DNA from: Streptomyces mexicanus
GTDB taxonomy: Bacteria > Actinomycetota > Actinomycetes > Streptomycetales > Streptomycetaceae
Assembly (NCBI RefSeq): GCF_902506575.1
Contig: NZ_LR732544.1
Span: 5,144,806 to 5,208,805 of the forward strand
Reading direction: 5' to 3'
DNA: 64,000 nucleotides
Below the pieces are notes generated by a model, which did no database searches, was not told the origin of the DNA, and saw only the letters and a list, made by a program, of their open reading frames with translations. Shown piece after piece: positions 1 to 7,621 of this stretch (position 1 is its first letter; each line of letters begins with the position of its first letter). The translations under genes were made by a program, and so were the position numbers.

Positions 1-127
1 GCGCGGTCTCGTCGACGACGTCATCGACCCCGCCCAGACCCGCGAGGTCCTCATCGGCTCCCTGGCGATGCTGCACACCAAGCACGCCGACCTGCCCTCC
101 CGCAAGCACGGCAACCCGCCGCAGTAA
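1..127 (+). CDS. pccB: Acyl-CoA (propionyl-CoA) carboxylase beta subunit, C-terminal end
   Basis: Only the last 41 codons are in the window; the frame starts at base 2 and stops at 125-127. The tail, with VDDVIDPAQTR, LAMLHTKHADLPSRKHGNPP and nearby residues, is the highly conserved C-terminus of actinobacterial acyl-CoA carboxylase carboxyltransferase (beta) subunits. These move the carboxyl group from biotin to propionyl- or acetyl-CoA to supply methylmalonyl- or malonyl-CoA. The epsilon-subunit gene follows 67 bases downstream, which is typical for the pccB/pccE pair. Propionyl- versus acetyl-CoA preference cannot be judged from the fragment. Confidence 0.9.
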   Translation, partial: RGLVDDVIDPAQTREVLIGSLAMLHTKHADLPSRKHGNPPQ

Positions 128-194
128 CCGCGGCGGACACCCTGCGGACCCCGCGGCCATCCCGCGGTCACCCCTGAGCCACGGAGACCAAGCC

Positions 195-389
195 ATGGAC
201 ATGCCTGACATCCGCGTCGAGAAGGGCCACGCCGAGCCCGAGGAGGTCGCCGCCCTGACGGCGATCCTGCTGGCCCGCGCGGCGGCCCGCCCCGCCGGCA
301 CCGCGCCCGCCCACCGCGGCCGCGCCCGCGCCGGCTGGCGCCGCCTGGAGCGCGAGAACGGCTTCCGCGCCCCGCACAGCTGGCACTGA
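195..389 (+). CDS. pccE: Acyl-CoA carboxylase epsilon subunit
   Basis: This 64-residue protein matches the small actinobacterial epsilon subunit that stabilises the alpha-beta carboxylase complex. It opens with DIRVEKGHAEPEEVAALTAIL, a beta strand and helix typical of the family, and ends with the conserved W-R-x(3)-R...F-R-A-P-H-S-W-H tail. The ATG at 195 has a GGAG a few bases upstream. It sits directly after the beta-subunit gene and is closed by a strong hairpin terminator, so the two are probably one transcript. The name accE would serve equally well. Confidence 0.85.
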   Translation: MDMPDIRVEKGHAEPEEVAALTAILLARAAARPAGTAPAHRGRARAGWRRLERENGFRAPHSWH

Positions 390-395
390 CCCGCA

Positions 396-447
396 CGACG
401 GCGAAGGGCCCCTCTCCTCACGAGAGGGGCCCTTCGCCGTTCGTCGT
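396..447 (+). terminator. Hairpin terminator after the carboxylase genes
   Basis: A near-perfect inverted repeat (ACGACGGCGAAGGGCCCCTC with its complement, loop near CTCA) lies 7 bases past the epsilon-subunit stop. The stem exceeds 20 bp. There is no clean U-tract, as is common in Streptomyces. Confidence 0.85.
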
Positions 448-484
448 GTCGCCGTACGCCCCATCAGGGACGCGGGGGGACGGC

Positions 485-664
485 TAGGGCGAGTTTTCGA
501 ACGTCCCGTCCGGCCCGCGGCGTCTGGCACGGCACCTCGCCGCGTTGTCGGGATCGTCTGCGTACGCCCGGTACGCGGACGACCCTCCGCCTTGTGATGC
601 ACCGCACCGGACGCCGCGGGCCCCGCCCTCCGGGCGGACGACGCTACGTTCGAAACACGCCCTA
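485..664. mobile_element. MITE-like palindromic element ending in the stop codon of cvnD
   Basis: A 180-base imperfect palindrome with no coding potential. The outer ends pair as TAGGGCGaGTTTtCGAACGT (485-504) against the complement of ACGTTCGAAACACGCCCTA (646-664). Inner arms pair around GGCCCGCGGCGTC and GACGCCGCGGGCC. The apex is a 12-bp hairpin at 554-565/571-582. Both ends carry TA, as left by TA-targeting (IS630/Tc1-type) transposition. The TA at 663-664 belongs to the TAG stop of cvnD. The paralogous cvnD at 6112 has the same stop context (ggctagcgcag) without the element and so looks like an empty site. I recall similar palindromes dispersed in Streptomyces genomes but cannot search. 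Confidence 0.7.
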
Positions 665-1206
665 GCGCAGTCGTGCCATGAGGGCGTGTTCGACGAGGGT
701 GATGAGGGTGGATTTGGCGTCGGCGCGGTGGCGGGCGTCGGTGGTGATGATGGGGGTGTCGGGGCCGATCTGGAGTGCTTCGCGGACTTCGTCGGGGGAG
801 TAGGGCTGTTGTCCGTCGAAGCCGTTGAGGGCGATGACGAAGGGCAGGCCGCTGTTCTCGAAGTAGTCGACGGCGGGGAAGCAGTCGGCGAGGCGTCGGG
901 TGTCGACGAGGACGACGGCGCCGATGGCGCCGCGGACGAGGTCGTCCCACATGAACCAGAAGCGGTCCTGTCCGGGGGTGCCGAACAGGTAGAGGATGAG
1001 GTCCTGGTCGAGGGTGATGCGGCCGAAGTCCATGGCGACGGTGGTGGTGGTCTTGTCGCCCGTGTGGGTGAGGTCGTCGATGCCCGCGGATGCGGACGTC
1101 ATGACGGCCTCCGTGCGCAGCGGGTTGATCTCCGAGACGGCGCCGACGAACGTGGTCTTGCCCACGCCGAAGCCGCCCGCCACCACGATCTTCGCGGAGG
1201 TGGTCG
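662..1206. repeat. 545-bp direct repeat, copy 1 (cvnD body)
   Basis: Read base by base, 662-1206 is identical to 6112-6656, covering nearly all of both cvnD genes except the first 15 codons or so. The flanks on both sides are unrelated or diverged. Confidence 0.93.
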
Positions 1207-1252
1207 AACGACTGGGAGAAACCGGCCCTCCGCTAGAGCTTGCGAAGTCCAC
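662..1252 (-). CDS. cvnD: Conservon GTP-binding protein CvnD (downstream conservon)
   Basis: A 196-residue Ras-like small GTPase of the conservon type, proposed to work with CvnA-C as a membrane-associated complex resembling eukaryotic GPCR signalling. Visible motifs are the P-loop GGFGVGKTTFVG (about 26-37), the switch-II-like GTPGQDRFWFMWDD (about 91-104) and an ALNGFD base-recognition motif in place of NKxD (about 141-146). The GTG start at 1252 overlaps the end of cvnC by 20 bases, so translation is likely coupled. The last 545 bases of coding sequence are identical to the cvnD at 6112. The stop codon lies in the end of the 485-664 element. Confidence 0.9.
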   Translation of the reverse strand: MDFASSSGGPVSPSRSTTSAKIVVAGGFGVGKTTFVGAVSEINPLRTEAVMTSASAGIDDLTHTGDKTTTTVAMDFGRITLDQDLILYLFGTPGQDRFWFMWDDLVRGAIGAVVLVDTRRLADCFPAVDYFENSGLPFVIALNGFDGQQPYSPDEVREALQIGPDTPIITTDARHRADAKSTLITLVEHALMARLR

Positions 1253-1796
1253 TGAGCACCCTTTCGAGCAGTGTCACGTCTGGCTGGCCACCGGCGTTCT
1301 CGTCGCCGCCGGGCTGATGGATGGCGACCAGGCCCGCCTCCGCCAAGTCGGCGACGAGGATCCTGGCCACGCCGAGAGGAATCGTCAGCAGGGCCGAGAT
1401 CTCGGCCACCGACTTGATCTCCCGGCACAGATGGCAGATCCGCTGATGTTCGGGCAGCTGGCCCTGCATCTGGTGCGGCTGCGCCGTGGTGTGCACCAGT
1501 GCCTCGATAGCGAGCTGGTACCGCGGCCTGGTGCGGCCGCCCGTCATGGCGTACGGGCGGACCAGGGGGTTGTTCGACGCCCCTGCGGGCGCCGGCTCAG
1601 GGGTGCGTCGCTGCGGCTGCACCGGCTGGATGCGCGGCGCGGGCGGCTGGTCGTACGGCGAAGGGCCCGGGCCCTGCGGCGCGTACGGCTGTCGGTACGG
1701 GGGGGAGGGGTATGCGTACGGGTTCGCCGAACCGTCGCCGTGGTCCTGCACCGGACCGTACGACCAGTTGCCCGAACCACCTGGGGGTGTTGCCAC
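1233..1796 (-). CDS. cvnC: Conservon DUF742 protein CvnC
   Basis: A 187-residue DUF742 protein. The first 80 or so residues are a Gly/Pro/Tyr/Gln-rich, probably disordered stretch. The conserved domain starts near NNPLVRPYAMTGGRTRP and includes the LPEHQRICHLCREIKSVAEI and GVARILVADLAEAGLVAIHQP segments typical of the family. I chose the GTG at 1796 because a GGAGGAG lies 5 bases upstream; a longer reading back to 1883 has no such site. It is the third gene of a conservon, between cvnB and cvnD. The biochemical role of DUF742 proteins is not settled; they are thought to help assemble the complex. Confidence 0.87.
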   Translation of the reverse strand: MATPPGGSGNWSYGPVQDHGDGSANPYAYPSPPYRQPYAPQGPGPSPYDQPPAPRIQPVQPQRRTPEPAPAGASNNPLVRPYAMTGGRTRPRYQLAIEALVHTTAQPHQMQGQLPEHQRICHLCREIKSVAEISALLTIPLGVARILVADLAEAGLVAIHQPGGDENAGGQPDVTLLERVLSGLRKL

Positions 1797-1900
1797 TCTT
1801 ACTCCTCCTCCGACTGCGCCGGGCGCCCCACCGTCCACCGTGTGGATGCCGCGTCCCGAAACCTTACGGCCCCGGGACACCAAAACGCACCGTCTGTCCT

Positions 1901-2323
1901 TTAGTTGAGAAGGCTGCCCTGCAGCTCGGCCCGCAGATCCGGGGTCAGGACCGTGCCCGCGCGATCCACCAGCAGGGCCATCTCGTACCCAATGAGACCG
2001 ATGTCCGCTTCGGGGTGTGCGAGAACCGCGAGCGACGATCCGTCAGAGATGGACATGATGAAGAGGAATCCCCGCTCCATCTCCACAACCGTCTGGTTCA
2101 CGTTGCCGCCCTCGAAGATGCGCGAGGCGCCGGCGGTCAGCGAGGTCAGACCGGAGGCGACGGCCGCGAGCTGGTCGGCGCGGTCGCGGGGAAAGCCTTC
2201 GGACATCGCCAGAAGGAGTCCGTCGGCGGAGACCACCACGGTGTGGGACACCCCGGGGGTGTTGTCCACGAAGTTGGTGATCAACCAGTTCAGGTTCTGT
2301 GCCGCCTGGCTCATCGGGCTCAC
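1901..2323 (-). CDS. cvnB: Conservon roadblock/LC7 protein CvnB
   Basis: A 140-residue roadblock/LC7-domain protein, the family of dynein light chains and bacterial MglB that binds or regulates small GTPases. Conserved stretches are LNWLITNFVDNTPGVSHTVV, ADGLLLAMSEGFPRDRADQL and GGNVNQTVVEMERGFLFIM. The GTG at 2323 follows a GGAG 7 bases upstream and starts 1 base after the cvnA stop; an ATG at 2314 is the alternative. The first 75 codons match the other conservon's cvnB almost base for base, while the 3' half has diverged. Confidence 0.88.
   Translation of the reverse strand: MSPMSQAAQNLNWLITNFVDNTPGVSHTVVVSADGLLLAMSEGFPRDRADQLAAVASGLTSLTAGASRIFEGGNVNQTVVEMERGFLFIMSISDGSSLAVLAHPEADIGLIGYEMALLVDRAGTVLTPDLRAELQGSLLN
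2099..2322. repeat. 224-bp direct repeat, copy 1 (5' part of cvnB)
   Basis: 2099-2322 matches 7397-7620 with a single difference (g at 2272, a at 7570). Identity covers the first 75 codons of both cvnB genes and then drops abruptly. Confidence 0.92.
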
Positions 2324-2324
2324 A

Positions 2325-5300
2325 CTAACGCTCCTGGTTGTAGGTGCTGTCAGGACCGAAGCCCTGGCCGTTCTTTTCACTTCCTGCGCTGCGTCCCCGC
2401 TGGACGCCCCGGCGCAGGTTGCTCAGCCTGCCCCTGACGTCCTCGGGGGCGCGGGAGACCTGTGGGCCGCCCTGCGGGGTCGCCGTCGCGGAGCCCTCGA
2501 CCAGATTGGCCTTGGGCACCCGCAGTGGCAGGCCGGAGGAGGTCACCCCGCCCGCCTTGGGCTTGCGGAGCTGCGCGGCCTGGTGCCACCGCTCGTCGTT
2601 GGCCGAACGCCAGCCGCTGTCGCCGTCGCGCTCCGCAGCGGGGGCCGGCGTGTCCTGGTTCACGGGCCCGGCGCCGTTCGCACCGCTCGCGGCCGAACCG
2701 CGGCGCGGCAACCCGGCGTCGGTCATCCCGTGGACGGAGGAGGCCGGTCCCGGACGGTCGAAGCCTACGCGGTCCGCCTCGTCGACGTCAGCGGCCTGCG
2801 CGGATTCCTCAGCGTAGCCGCTGTGGTACCCGTCGCCCTGCGGCCAGTCGTCCTGGTAGGGCTGCTGGTCCCCATAGGGCTGCTGGTCCCCGTAGGACTG
2901 CTGCTCCTGGTAGGACTGCTGCTCCTGGTAGCCGGCGTACGCCTCCCCGGCGCCGTTCGTGGCCTGCGCCCGCTCCTGCCGGCCCGGCTCCGCGTACCCG
3001 GTGTGGTCCGGGTAGGCGCCCTGGTCGGCGTACCCGCCCCGGTCCGCGTAGGCGTTCTGCTGCGGGTGCGTGTCCTGCTCCGGGTAGGCGCCCCGGTCCT
3101 GATAGGCGGACTGCTCCGGGAAGGCGCCGTCGACCGCGTAGGCGCCGCTGTGCGGCACGCTGCCGTCCGGCGCGTAGTACCCCTGCTCCTGCGCCTGCTG
3201 AGCCTGCTGGTCGTACGCCGGCTGCTGCTCCGGGTACGCGGTCTGCTGGTCGTAGCCCAGACCCTGCTCCGGGTAGGCCGTCCGGCCGGTGTCGTACGCC
3301 TGGTGCGATCCGGTGGACTCCTCGGTGTACGCCGAACCCTCGGGCGCCCGCGCGGCGGGCTGCTCACCGTGCGTCTGCGCCTCCAGGGCGGCCCGGCGCT
3401 CCTCGCGCTTGAGCGAGCGGCCGACGGGGTCGAGCTCCCGGATGTCGTCGGGCACGTCCGCGTAGCGGCTGTCGTCGAAGCCCAGCTCGGCGGCGGTGCG
3501 CTGGGGCAGCTGCGCGGCGTCCTGGCCCTGGAACCGCTGCTCCGGGATGATCTGCGAGACGGTGAACTCGTCGCGCTCCAGCGGGCCTTCGCCGCCACCG
3601 CCGTGGGTGATCGCGTCGGGCAGCATGACCAGCGAGGTGGTGCCCGCCTGCTCGCCGGAGGGGCGCAGCTGGACGCGGATGCCGTGCCGGTCGGCGAGGC
3701 GGCCGACCACGAACAGACCCATGCGCTGGGAAATGGCCACGTCAACGGTGGGCGGGTTGGCCAGCTTGTGGTTGATGTCCGCAAAGTCCTCGGCGGTCAG
3801 GCCGATGCCCTTGTCGTGGATCTCGATCATGATCCGGCCGTCGGGCAGCCGGGTCGCGGTGACGCGGACCTTGGTCTGCGGCGAGGAGAAGGTGGTGGCG
3901 TTCTCCAGCAGCTCGGCCAGCAGGTGCACCAGGTCGGTGACCGCGCGGCCGTGGATCTCGGCCTCCGGCACGCCGGACAGCTCGATGCGCTCGTACTGCT
4001 CCACCTCGGAGGAGGCGGCGCGCAACACGTCGACCAGCGGGACCGGCTGGTCCCAGCGGCGGCCGGGCTCCTCGCCGGCGAGCACCAGGAGGTTCTCGCC
4101 GTTGCGGCGCATACGGGTGGCCAGGTGGTCCAGCTTGAAGAGGTTCTCCAGCTGGTCGGGGTCGGCCTCGTTGTTCTCCAGGTCGGTGATCAGGGTCAGC
4201 TGGCCCTCGATCAGCGACTGGTTGCGGCGCGAGAGGTTGGTGAAGATCGCGTTGATGTTGCCCCGCAGCAGGGCCTGCTCGGCGGCGAGCCGTACCGCCT
4301 CGCGGTGCACCTGGTCGAAGGCGCGGGCCACCTCGCCGATCTCGTCGGTGGAGGAGATCGGGATCGGCTCCACCCGGGTGTCCACCCGGCCGGGGTCGGT
4401 GCGCGAGAGCTGGTCGACCAGCATCGGCAGGCGCTGCTCGGCCACGCCGAAGGCCGCGTTGCGCAGCCGGCGCATCGAGCGGCTCATCTGCCGCGCCACC
4501 AGGCCGGCCAGGATGAACGCCGCCAGCAGGGCGATCACCACGACGCCGCCGGTGACGAAGGCCGACTGCCTGGCGTCGTCGGCGATGCCCGCGGCCTCGT
4601 CCACCGCGGCGTTCGCCATGTCCGACTCGATCGTGCGGTAGGCGTCGAACTTGAGGGTGTTCACGGCCCACCAGTTCTCCGGCGTGATGCCCTTCTGGGC
4701 CAGCGCCGCACGCTCGGAGTCGTCGGTGCTCTTCAGCGTGGCCAGCGCGGTGACCAGCTTCTGCGGGTCGCTCGGCGGCGCCACGTAGTTCGGGTCCTTC
4801 GCCTTGGCCTGCTGCGCCATTGCCGCGGCCTTGGCCTGGATCTGCTTCTTCTGCGCGTCCAGCTTGTCCGCGTCGGCCTGGGTGCCGCCGCCGAGGTACT
4901 CCTCGACGGCGATGTTCTCCAGGTAGGCGTAGGAGGACAGGGCGATGCGCTGGCTGGCCAGGTTGCCGCTGTCCGGGCCCGGCTTGATCAGCAGGTGCAT
5001 GCCGATGGAGCGCTCCAGCGACAGCGCCGCCTTGGTGAGCGAGATGGCGTAGACCGTGCGGCCGTAGGAGGTGATGTTGCCGGTGCCCAGGCCCAGCTCG
5101 TTGGCGAACTCCATCAGCGGGTGGGCGACCGTGACGTAGCCCTCCTCGGTCTGCACGCCGGTGAGCTTGGAGCTGTACGCGGCGGCGCGCAGCGACTGCA
5201 GCCCGGGCTCCACCTCGCGGAACAGCTTCAGCCGGCGCTCCAGACCGGGAGTGTGCGGCATGCCCTTCGCCGCCCGGTCGAACTCGTCGGCGGCCTTGTC

Positions 5301-5699
5301 GGTCTGCTGCCGGGCCTGGACGACGGCGGGGTCCTTCTGACCCTTGCCCTGCAGCAGGGGAGCGGCGGAGAGGTCACGCTCGTTGTACAGGGCGTTGGCG
5401 TAGGTCAGCGAGGCGCGGACCAGCCGGGCGGTGCTCTCGGCGTCCTCGGCGTCCTGCCAGGTCTCGATCGAGCTCTTGACCTGGAAGCCGCCCATGACCA
5501 GGCCGACCAGCACGGGTATGAGCAGGATCGCGTTCAGTCGGGTGCGCACCCGCCAGTTGCGCGGGGAGAGGCGACCGCCCTGGGCGGAGGGCGCCGCCGT
5601 CGACTCCGGACCGGGCACGTGTGCGGGCGCCGCTCCGCGCGGCGGCGGGGTGAAGTTGCCCCGGGCCGACGGCTCGGGACCGTTCTTGCTTCGCCTCAC
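2325..5699 (-). CDS. cvnA: Conservon sensor kinase-like protein CvnA (downstream conservon)
   Basis: A 1124-residue membrane histidine-kinase-like protein. A short basic cytoplasmic head leads to a first transmembrane helix near residue 60. An extracytoplasmic region with the nitrate/nitrite-sensing-type NERDLSAAPLL motif follows, then a second helix near 375-400, a HAMP region, and the DHp-like helix around FKLDHLATRMRRNGENLL. The ATPase domain has an N-box (ELLENATTFSSP, near 590) and a G-box (IEIHDKGIGL, near 630). The last 400 residues are a Tyr/Gln/Pro-rich disordered tail with repeats. It heads the cvnABCD unit. Its signal is unknown. Confidence 0.88.
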   Translation of the reverse strand: MRRSKNGPEPSARGNFTPPPRGAAPAHVPGPESTAAPSAQGGRLSPRNWRVRTRLNAILLIPVLVGLVMGGFQVKSSIETWQDAEDAESTARLVRASLTYANALYNERDLSAAPLLQGKGQKDPAVVQARQQTDKAADEFDRAAKGMPHTPGLERRLKLFREVEPGLQSLRAAAYSSKLTGVQTEEGYVTVAHPLMEFANELGLGTGNITSYGRTVYAISLTKAALSLERSIGMHLLIKPGPDSGNLASQRIALSSYAYLENIAVEEYLGGGTQADADKLDAQKKQIQAKAAAMAQQAKAKDPNYVAPPSDPQKLVTALATLKSTDDSERAALAQKGITPENWWAVNTLKFDAYRTIESDMANAAVDEAAGIADDARQSAFVTGGVVVIALLAAFILAGLVARQMSRSMRRLRNAAFGVAEQRLPMLVDQLSRTDPGRVDTRVEPIPISSTDEIGEVARAFDQVHREAVRLAAEQALLRGNINAIFTNLSRRNQSLIEGQLTLITDLENNEADPDQLENLFKLDHLATRMRRNGENLLVLAGEEPGRRWDQPVPLVDVLRAASSEVEQYERIELSGVPEAEIHGRAVTDLVHLLAELLENATTFSSPQTKVRVTATRLPDGRIMIEIHDKGIGLTAEDFADINHKLANPPTVDVAISQRMGLFVVGRLADRHGIRVQLRPSGEQAGTTSLVMLPDAITHGGGGEGPLERDEFTVSQIIPEQRFQGQDAAQLPQRTAAELGFDDSRYADVPDDIRELDPVGRSLKREERRAALEAQTHGEQPAARAPEGSAYTEESTGSHQAYDTGRTAYPEQGLGYDQQTAYPEQQPAYDQQAQQAQEQGYYAPDGSVPHSGAYAVDGAFPEQSAYQDRGAYPEQDTHPQQNAYADRGGYADQGAYPDHTGYAEPGRQERAQATNGAGEAYAGYQEQQSYQEQQSYGDQQPYGDQQPYQDDWPQGDGYHSGYAEESAQAADVDEADRVGFDRPGPASSVHGMTDAGLPRRGSAASGANGAGPVNQDTPAPAAERDGDSGWRSANDERWHQAAQLRKPKAGGVTSSGLPLRVPKANLVEGSATATPQGGPQVSRAPEDVRGRLSNLRRGVQRGRSAGSEKNGQGFGPDSTYNQER

Positions 5700-5996
5700 T
5701 CGACCAACAACCTCTCGGCGGTCGGCACCTACGTCGTGCCGCGTGTCTTCATGCCCTGGGCGCCGGTGACGACGTCAGTACTCCTGAGTACGTCCTTGAC
5801 CATGGGGCAGTTCAGGCATTCCAGCACGCCTGCCTGCGGTCTTCCAAACAGTGGAAACAGGAGGAGCACTCTCTTGTAAGGGCAAGATAAAACGGTCATA
5901 CAGAGCGAGCGGCGTCAAAAGGCGGGCCGATTGTGCGCGTAGCGGTACGGGATGTGCGCGACGCGTGGCCGTACCACTCGATTCCTCTGCCGAAAC

Positions 5997-6025
5997 GTTA
6001 TGAACACCGGGGCCGACCGTGTCAA
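5997..6025 (-). promoter_or_regulatory. Candidate promoter for the downstream conservon
   Basis: Within the 412-base gap 5700-6111, the minus strand carries a perfect -35 TTGACA (6025-6020) and CATAAC (6002-5997) 17 bases on, about 290 bases before cvnA. No gene is evident in this gap. A small GTACTCctGAGTAC palindrome lies near 5778. Assignment is by consensus only. Confidence 0.35.
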
Positions 6026-6111
6026 AGGACACAGCCGGCTCCGGTTTGGCCTACGACAACTGCCGTACCGTCCTGCCGACTTGGGTGACCGGGCGGAACG
6101 GGCCCCGCCGG

Positions 6112-6708
6112 CTAGCGCAGTCGTGCCATGAGGGCGTGTTCGACGAGGGTGATGAGGGTGGATTTGGCGTCGGCGCGGTGGCGGGCGTCGGTGGTGATGA
6201 TGGGGGTGTCGGGGCCGATCTGGAGTGCTTCGCGGACTTCGTCGGGGGAGTAGGGCTGTTGTCCGTCGAAGCCGTTGAGGGCGATGACGAAGGGCAGGCC
6301 GCTGTTCTCGAAGTAGTCGACGGCGGGGAAGCAGTCGGCGAGGCGTCGGGTGTCGACGAGGACGACGGCGCCGATGGCGCCGCGGACGAGGTCGTCCCAC
6401 ATGAACCAGAAGCGGTCCTGTCCGGGGGTGCCGAACAGGTAGAGGATGAGGTCCTGGTCGAGGGTGATGCGGCCGAAGTCCATGGCGACGGTGGTGGTGG
6501 TCTTGTCGCCCGTGTGGGTGAGGTCGTCGATGCCCGCGGATGCGGACGTCATGACGGCCTCCGTGCGCAGCGGGTTGATCTCCGAGACGGCGCCGACGAA
6601 CGTGGTCTTGCCCACGCCGAAGCCGCCCGCCACCACGATCTTCGCGGAGGTGGTCGCCCGGCCACCGTCGGAACCTGCGAAGTCGCCGTCAGAGCTTGCG
6701 AAGTCCAC
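6112..6708 (-). CDS. cvnD: Conservon GTP-binding protein CvnD (upstream conservon)
   Basis: A 198-residue small GTPase, identical to the other CvnD from about residue 19 to the end. Only the N-terminal head differs, holding a local DFASSDG/DFAGSDG repeat. P-loop GGFGVGKTTF and GTPGQDRF are present. The GTG start at 6708 overlaps the cvnC stop by 20 bases. It is the last gene of the second conservon, and no strong hairpin follows it before the candidate promoter of the next unit. Because the two GTPases are nearly the same protein, cross-talk between the two conservons is expected. Confidence 0.9.
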   Translation of the reverse strand: MDFASSDGDFAGSDGGRATTSAKIVVAGGFGVGKTTFVGAVSEINPLRTEAVMTSASAGIDDLTHTGDKTTTTVAMDFGRITLDQDLILYLFGTPGQDRFWFMWDDLVRGAIGAVVLVDTRRLADCFPAVDYFENSGLPFVIALNGFDGQQPYSPDEVREALQIGPDTPIITTDARHRADAKSTLITLVEHALMARLR

Positions 6709-7087
6709 TGAGCACCCTTTCGAGCAGCGTCACATCCGGTGCGCCACCGTTGTTCTCGTCACCGCCCGGCTGGTGGATCGCCACCAGTCCGGCCTCCGCC
6801 AGGTCCGCGACCAGGATCCGGGCGACCCCCAGCGGCATGGCCAGCAGCGCCGAGACCTCGGCGACCGACTTCACCTCGCGGCACAGGTGGCAGATCCGCT
6901 GGTGCTCGGGGAGCAGCCCCATCAGCGCCGCCGGGTCGGCCGTGGTGCTGATCAGGGCCTCGATGGCGAGCTGGTAGCGCGGCCGGGTCCGGCCGCCGGT
7001 CATCGCGTAGGGACGGACCAGCGGCTGATCGCCCTCGTCCCCGTACGGCTCGGCGTACGGATCATGATGGGCGGTGGGCGGGGTCAT
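6689..7087 (-). CDS. cvnC: Conservon DUF742 protein CvnC
   Basis: A 132-residue DUF742 protein with the same conserved core as the other CvnC (DQPLVRPYAMTGGRTRP, LPEHQRICHLCREVKSVAEV, AIHQPGGDENNGG) but only a 22-residue head. The ATG at 7087 has GGAGG 4 bases upstream. Unlike cvnB and cvnD, the two cvnC genes are clearly diverged at DNA level, which limits the homogenised tracts to B and D. It lies between cvnB (111-base gap) and cvnD (overlap). Confidence 0.88.
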   Translation of the reverse strand: MTPPTAHHDPYAEPYGDEGDQPLVRPYAMTGGRTRPRYQLAIEALISTTADPAALMGLLPEHQRICHLCREVKSVAEVSALLAMPLGVARILVADLAEAGLVAIHQPGGDENNGGAPDVTLLERVLSGLRKL

Positions 7088-7198
7088 GAATCCTCCGGGC
7101 GGGACAGCAAGTCGGTCGGGCTAGCCGTCGTACGAGGCCGGTGGGGGGATTGTGGCGGCCGGACGGTGATTTGGTGAGGCGGGTGGTGCCGGGGCCGG

Positions 7199-7621
7199 TC
7201 AGTGGAGCAGACTGCCTTGTAGTTCGGCGCGCAGGTCGGGTGTGAGCACCGCGCCCGCACGGTCCACGAGCAGCGCCATCTCGTAGCCGACCAGGCCGAT
7301 GTCGCACTCGGGGTGGGCCAGGACCGCGAGCGACGAGCCGTCCGAGATGGACATCAGGAACAGAAAGCCGCGTTCCATCTCCACGACCGTCTGCGCCACG
7401 TTGCCGCCCTCGAAGATGCGCGAGGCGCCGGCGGTCAGCGAGGTCAGACCGGAGGCGACGGCCGCGAGCTGGTCGGCGCGGTCGCGGGGAAAGCCTTCGG
7501 ACATCGCCAGAAGGAGTCCGTCGGCGGAGACCACCACGGTGTGGGACACCCCGGGGGTGTTGTCCACGAAATTGGTGATCAACCAGTTCAGGTTCTGTGC
7601 CGCCTGGCTCATCGGGCTCAA
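7199..7621 (-). CDS. cvnB: Conservon roadblock/LC7 protein CvnB
   Basis: A 140-residue roadblock/LC7 protein. The reading starts with TTG at 7621, placed immediately after the cvnA stop (TAG followed by TTG) with GGAG 6 bases upstream. An ATG three codons in (7612) is the fallback. Residues 1-75 are encoded by DNA almost identical to the other cvnB. The C-terminal half keeps the LAVLAHPECDIGLVGYEMALL pattern with synonymous and some replacement changes. Confidence 0.88.
   Translation of the reverse strand: MSPMSQAAQNLNWLITNFVDNTPGVSHTVVVSADGLLLAMSEGFPRDRADQLAAVASGLTSLTAGASRIFEGGNVAQTVVEMERGFLFLMSISDGSSLAVLAHPECDIGLVGYEMALLVDRAGAVLTPDLRAELQGSLLH

Noticed and set aside
168..950. Minus-strand 260-codon Arg/Pro/His-rich frame starting inside cvnD
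   Set aside because: Alternate-frame shadow of cvnD; the same peptide recurs opposite the duplicated copy at 5915-6400 because the DNA is duplicated.
1905..5879. Very long plus-strand open frame (1324 codons) opposite cvnA, and similar ones at 7313-11518, 32265-35153 (-) and 42412-46716 (-)
   Set aside because: They mirror real genes with clear domains. The translations are Arg/Gly/Val/Leu-rich with no motifs, as expected from antisense frames in high-GC DNA.
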